This document shows positions 4,733 through 6,159 of a stretch of DNA of 6,159 nt, in pieces. The stretch is from Parcubacteria group bacterium GW2011_GWB1_42_6 (GTDB lineage Bacteria > Patescibacteriota > Minisyncoccia > Portnoybacterales > GWB1-42-6): the NCBI GenBank assembly GCA_000997475.1, contig LCEC01000055.1, forward strand, positions 1-6,159, given 5' to 3'. The notes under the pieces were generated by a model that was not told where the DNA came from, ran no database searches, and saw only the letters and a list, made by a program, of their open reading frames with translations. The position numbers were made by a program, and so were the translations under genes. Position 1 is the first letter of the stretch, and each line of letters begins with the position of its first letter.

Positions 4733-4738
4733 ATAGCC

Positions 4739-5317
4739 ATGAAACAGCTTGTTCTTGCCTCTGGTTCTACTGCGAGAAAGGAAATACTGGAAAGAACAGG
4801 TATCCCTTTCATTGTTGACGTCAGTAATTACGAAGAAAATATGGCTATTAATTTAGAGCCCGCTGAGCTTGCTAAGTATTTATCTAAAGGCAAAGCACTC
4901 GATGTTGCAAGTCGACACAAGAACGCAGTTGTATTAGCAGCAGATAGTTTTGCGGTGTTCAATGGTGAGCTTCTGGGTAAGCCGCGTACAACCGAAAAAG
5001 CCAGGGAAATGTTAACCACTTTAAGCGGGCAATGCCACTCTTTTATCACTGGCTTTACTATAATTGATCCCGATACAGGGAAAGAGCATTCAGATACAGA
5101 TGAAACCAAAGTTTATTTCAGGAAACTTACAACTGAAGATATCGATGGTTATCTTGCTAAAGAAAATGCCCTAAACAATGCAGGAGCTTATATAATCCAG
5201 AATTTAGGGGCTGTTCTTGTAGAGCGGATAGACGGAGATTATAGTAATGTTATGGGTCTGCCACTACCTAAAGTTGCTAAAGCACTCAAAGAGTTTGGCG
5301 TTGATTTCCTGAAATGA
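4739..5317 (+). CDS. maf: Maf family nucleoside triphosphate pyrophosphatase
   Basis: The 192-residue length and every family block match Maf: LASGSTARKEIL (6-17, with the SxxR motif ending at Arg13), LSKGKA (48-53), VVLAADSFAVFNG (64-76, with catalytic Asp69), LLGKP (78-82), LSGQCHSFITGF (95-106), AGAYIIQ (148-154) and GDYSNVMGLPL (166-176). Maf enzymes hydrolyse non-canonical or excess pyrimidine nucleoside triphosphates to the monophosphate in the cytoplasm, and have been linked to septum control in some bacteria. ADS replaces the more common ADT. It is divergent from the wall operon and has its own promoter. A direct repeat begins 5 nt after its stop codon. Confidence 0.93.
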   Translation: MKQLVLASGSTARKEILERTGIPFIVDVSNYEENMAINLEPAELAKYLSKGKALDVASRHKNAVVLAADSFAVFNGELLGKPRTTEKAREMLTTLSGQCHSFITGFTIIDPDTGKEHSDTDETKVYFRKLTTEDIDGYLAKENALNNAGAYIIQNLGAVLVERIDGDYSNVMGLPLPKVAKALKEFGVDFLK

Positions 5318-5322
5318 TTAAC

Positions 5323-5351
5323 ATCCTAGCTTCGGAAACTACACTGCACCA
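5323..5351 (+). repeat. Direct repeat copy 1, just after the maf stop
   Basis: This 29-bp stretch starts ATCCTAGCTTCGG and ends TGCACCA. It matches 5929-5957 at 25 of 29 positions, including an uninterrupted run of 13. It begins 5 nt after the maf TGA. Beyond the 29 bp the two copies diverge. Confidence 0.75.
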
Positions 5352-5363
5352 AACATCTTATGC

Positions 5364-5393
5364 TTGCAGACTAATACCTCGCCACATTATTCT
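5364..5393 (+). promoter_or_regulatory. Candidate promoter of the unknown gene at 5400
   Basis: TTGCAG (5364-5369), an 18-nt spacer and TATTCT (5388-5393) are followed by six bases and the ATG at 5400. The -10 box is at the same distance from the start codon as in maf and the 4683 gene, again implying a leaderless transcript. The -35 match is poor. Confidence 0.4.
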
Positions 5394-5399
5394 TAACTC

Positions 5400-5927
5400 A
5401 TGAGTGAAGCTGGTTCTGTGTTTCCGGCAGGGGAAGTTTATGCTGTAGAAGATACCTATGTTTACCATCGTAACGGAGTATTTAGCTGGCGTGATTTACC
5501 TGAAGACTTGATAAGACGAATGTTCGCACTCGGCCAAGACGGGGTAGACTTCTTTGATACATCCAGACGAGTATATATGGCTGCACGGTCTAGGCTTGAG
5601 GAGGAATCCATTAGCCCTGATAGCAGCCCTCTATGCCGTGAACCATCCGATGCTGCCTGTCGAGCTTGCATCGGTACCTCTACGGGCTTTCCGGAGTGCA
5701 GTATGAGCATAAACATTAGTTGCGGAAATGCAATGGTGAGGAATATTCCTGCGAATAGTGGCAGAAAAGCACCAATAGCACTACAAAGACTTTGGGGTAA
5801 GGGAGAATACAAAGGTGTCCGTATATTTGACGTTGGGTGCTATCACCAAATGGGTGCCATGGTTACTAGGACAATAGAGCTGATGGCAGACGAGGTTACT
5901 CAATTAGAGGCTAGTGATAGCCAGTAG
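5400..5927 (+). CDS. Hypothetical cysteine-containing protein (175 aa)
   Basis: The ORF runs from ATG at 5400 to TAG at 5925-5927, and I do not recognise the family. The N-terminal 60 residues look like an ordinary soluble domain with many aromatic residues (VEDTYVYHRNGVFSWRDLP; FFDTSRRVYMAARSRL). A central stretch has five cysteines, at 79, 87, 90, 100 and 108, including CRAC. With Cys147 and His149 (GCYHQ) these could bind a metal or form disulfides. There is no signal peptide or membrane segment, and the tail is acidic (ELMADEVTQLEASDSQ). No Shine-Dalgarno is present; a -10 box lies 12 bp before the start. The gene is bracketed by diverged direct repeats at 5323-5351 and 5929-5957, so it may have arrived as a cassette. 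The reading frame is plausible but not confirmed by homology. Confidence 0.6.
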   Translation: MSEAGSVFPAGEVYAVEDTYVYHRNGVFSWRDLPEDLIRRMFALGQDGVDFFDTSRRVYMAARSRLEEESISPDSSPLCREPSDAACRACIGTSTGFPECSMSINISCGNAMVRNIPANSGRKAPIALQRLWGKGEYKGVRIFDVGCYHQMGAMVTRTIELMADEVTQLEASDSQ

Positions 5928-5928
5928 T

Positions 5929-5957
5929 ATCCTAGCTTCGGCAACTATGTTGCACCA
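5929..5957 (+). repeat. Direct repeat copy 2, just after the stop of the unknown gene
   Basis: This is the second copy of the 29-bp repeat and starts 1 nt after the TAG at 5927. It contains a perfect GCAAC-TAT-GTTGC hairpin that copy 1 lacks. No T-tract follows, so it is not an intrinsic terminator. The spacing between copies is 606 bp, about one gene. Confidence 0.75.
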
Positions 5958-5989
5958 CAGACGAGAGCATTCAAGACGTTAGAACTTTT

Positions 5990-5998
5990 TGTTATGAT
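5990..5998 (+). promoter_or_regulatory. Candidate extended -10 promoter for the secreted-protein gene
   Basis: TGT-TATGAT is identical to the element at 4698-4690 on the other strand and lies 39 bp before the start codon at 6038. No convincing -35 is seen. Transcription would start near 6005 and give a leader of about 33 nt without a clear Shine-Dalgarno. Confidence 0.35.
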
Positions 5999-6037
5999 TC
6001 AATTTAAGTATTGCCTTTCAATGATTATAGGCATACC

Positions 6038-6159
6038 ATGAAATTAGCAACGGGGTTACAGTCTATGATTAGAAAACTACTAGCCGCCTTAACGTTTGTG
6101 ATGGTTGCTATGCTGGGGTTCGGCCAGGCACCAGTGCAGGCGCAGAATACTGCGGAACA
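6038..6159 (+). CDS. Secreted protein, N-terminal signal peptide only (cut by window edge)
   Basis: From ATG at 6038 the frame is open to the right edge (40 codons). It begins MKLATGLQSMIRKLLAALTF and continues VMVAMLGFGQAPVQAQNTAE. This is a textbook Sec signal peptide: a basic n-region, a hydrophobic core LLAALTFVMVAMLGFG and an AxA-type signal peptidase I site, VQA before QN. The mature part is missing, so no function can be given. Met10 (6065) is an alternative start that would leave a shorter n-region. A weak TATAGG lies 12 bp before the start, and a better extended -10 (TGT-TATGAT) lies at 5990-5998. Confidence 0.7.
   Translation, partial: MKLATGLQSMIRKLLAALTFVMVAMLGFGQAPVQAQNTAE

Noticed and set aside
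5929..6000. True integron attC site
   Set aside because: GTTAGAA resembles the 3' core, but no RYYYAAC partner or paired L boxes exist, and copy 1 has no GTTRRRY at all.

Overview
The window looks like part of a small-genome, wall-bearing bacterium of the Patescibacteria/CPR type (Parcubacteria-like). This is an inference from gene style, not a proven placement. The signs are a Mur ligase without its N-terminal domain, a FemAB-type transferase directly upstream of it, most starts lacking a Shine-Dalgarno sequence, several starts with a -10 box where a leader should be, and coding sequences carrying short palindromic repeats in frame. The standard code fits: TGA, TAA and TAG all end plausible genes.

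Layout. 1-785 (minus) is the N-terminal 261 codons of a beta-CASP metallo-beta-lactamase nuclease that runs off the left edge. 786-1117 is AT-rich; it holds a possible 43-residue, very basic minus-strand ORF and a near-perfect promoter (TTGACA-N17-TATAAT, extended -10). That promoter drives a 57-residue zinc-ribbon protein (1118-1291, plus), which ends in a strong terminator. 1352-1500 (minus) folds as an irregular rod and resembles 6S RNA; it has its own candidate promoter just beyond the Mur ligase stop. 1597-4683 (minus) is a three-gene operon transcribed right to left: a nucleoside 2-deoxyribosyltransferase-like protein, a FemAB/FemX-like aminoacyltransferase and a MurE-like ligase. The last two would act on peptidoglycan stem peptide and cross-bridge.

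From 4739 the strand changes. There is a Maf nucleotide pyrophosphatase (4739-5317), an unrecognised cysteine-containing protein (5400-5927), and the start of a secreted protein with a signal peptide (6038 to the right edge). A diverged 29-bp direct repeat lies just after the stop codon of each of the first two plus-strand genes, about 606 bp apart, so the middle gene looks like a cassette.

The most interesting feature is the load of short repeats in femX and the Mur ligase. At least six repeat insertions of different kinds lie inside the two reading frames without breaking them, and a seventh fills the gap between them. They include a 127-bp inverted-repeat element encoding about 43 extra residues, three G/C-rich palindromes, a 14-bp tandem repeat and two weaker pieces. 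Other second-look items are the 6S-like RNA, the repeat-bracketed unknown gene and the apparently leaderless divergent promoter pair at 4684-4738.
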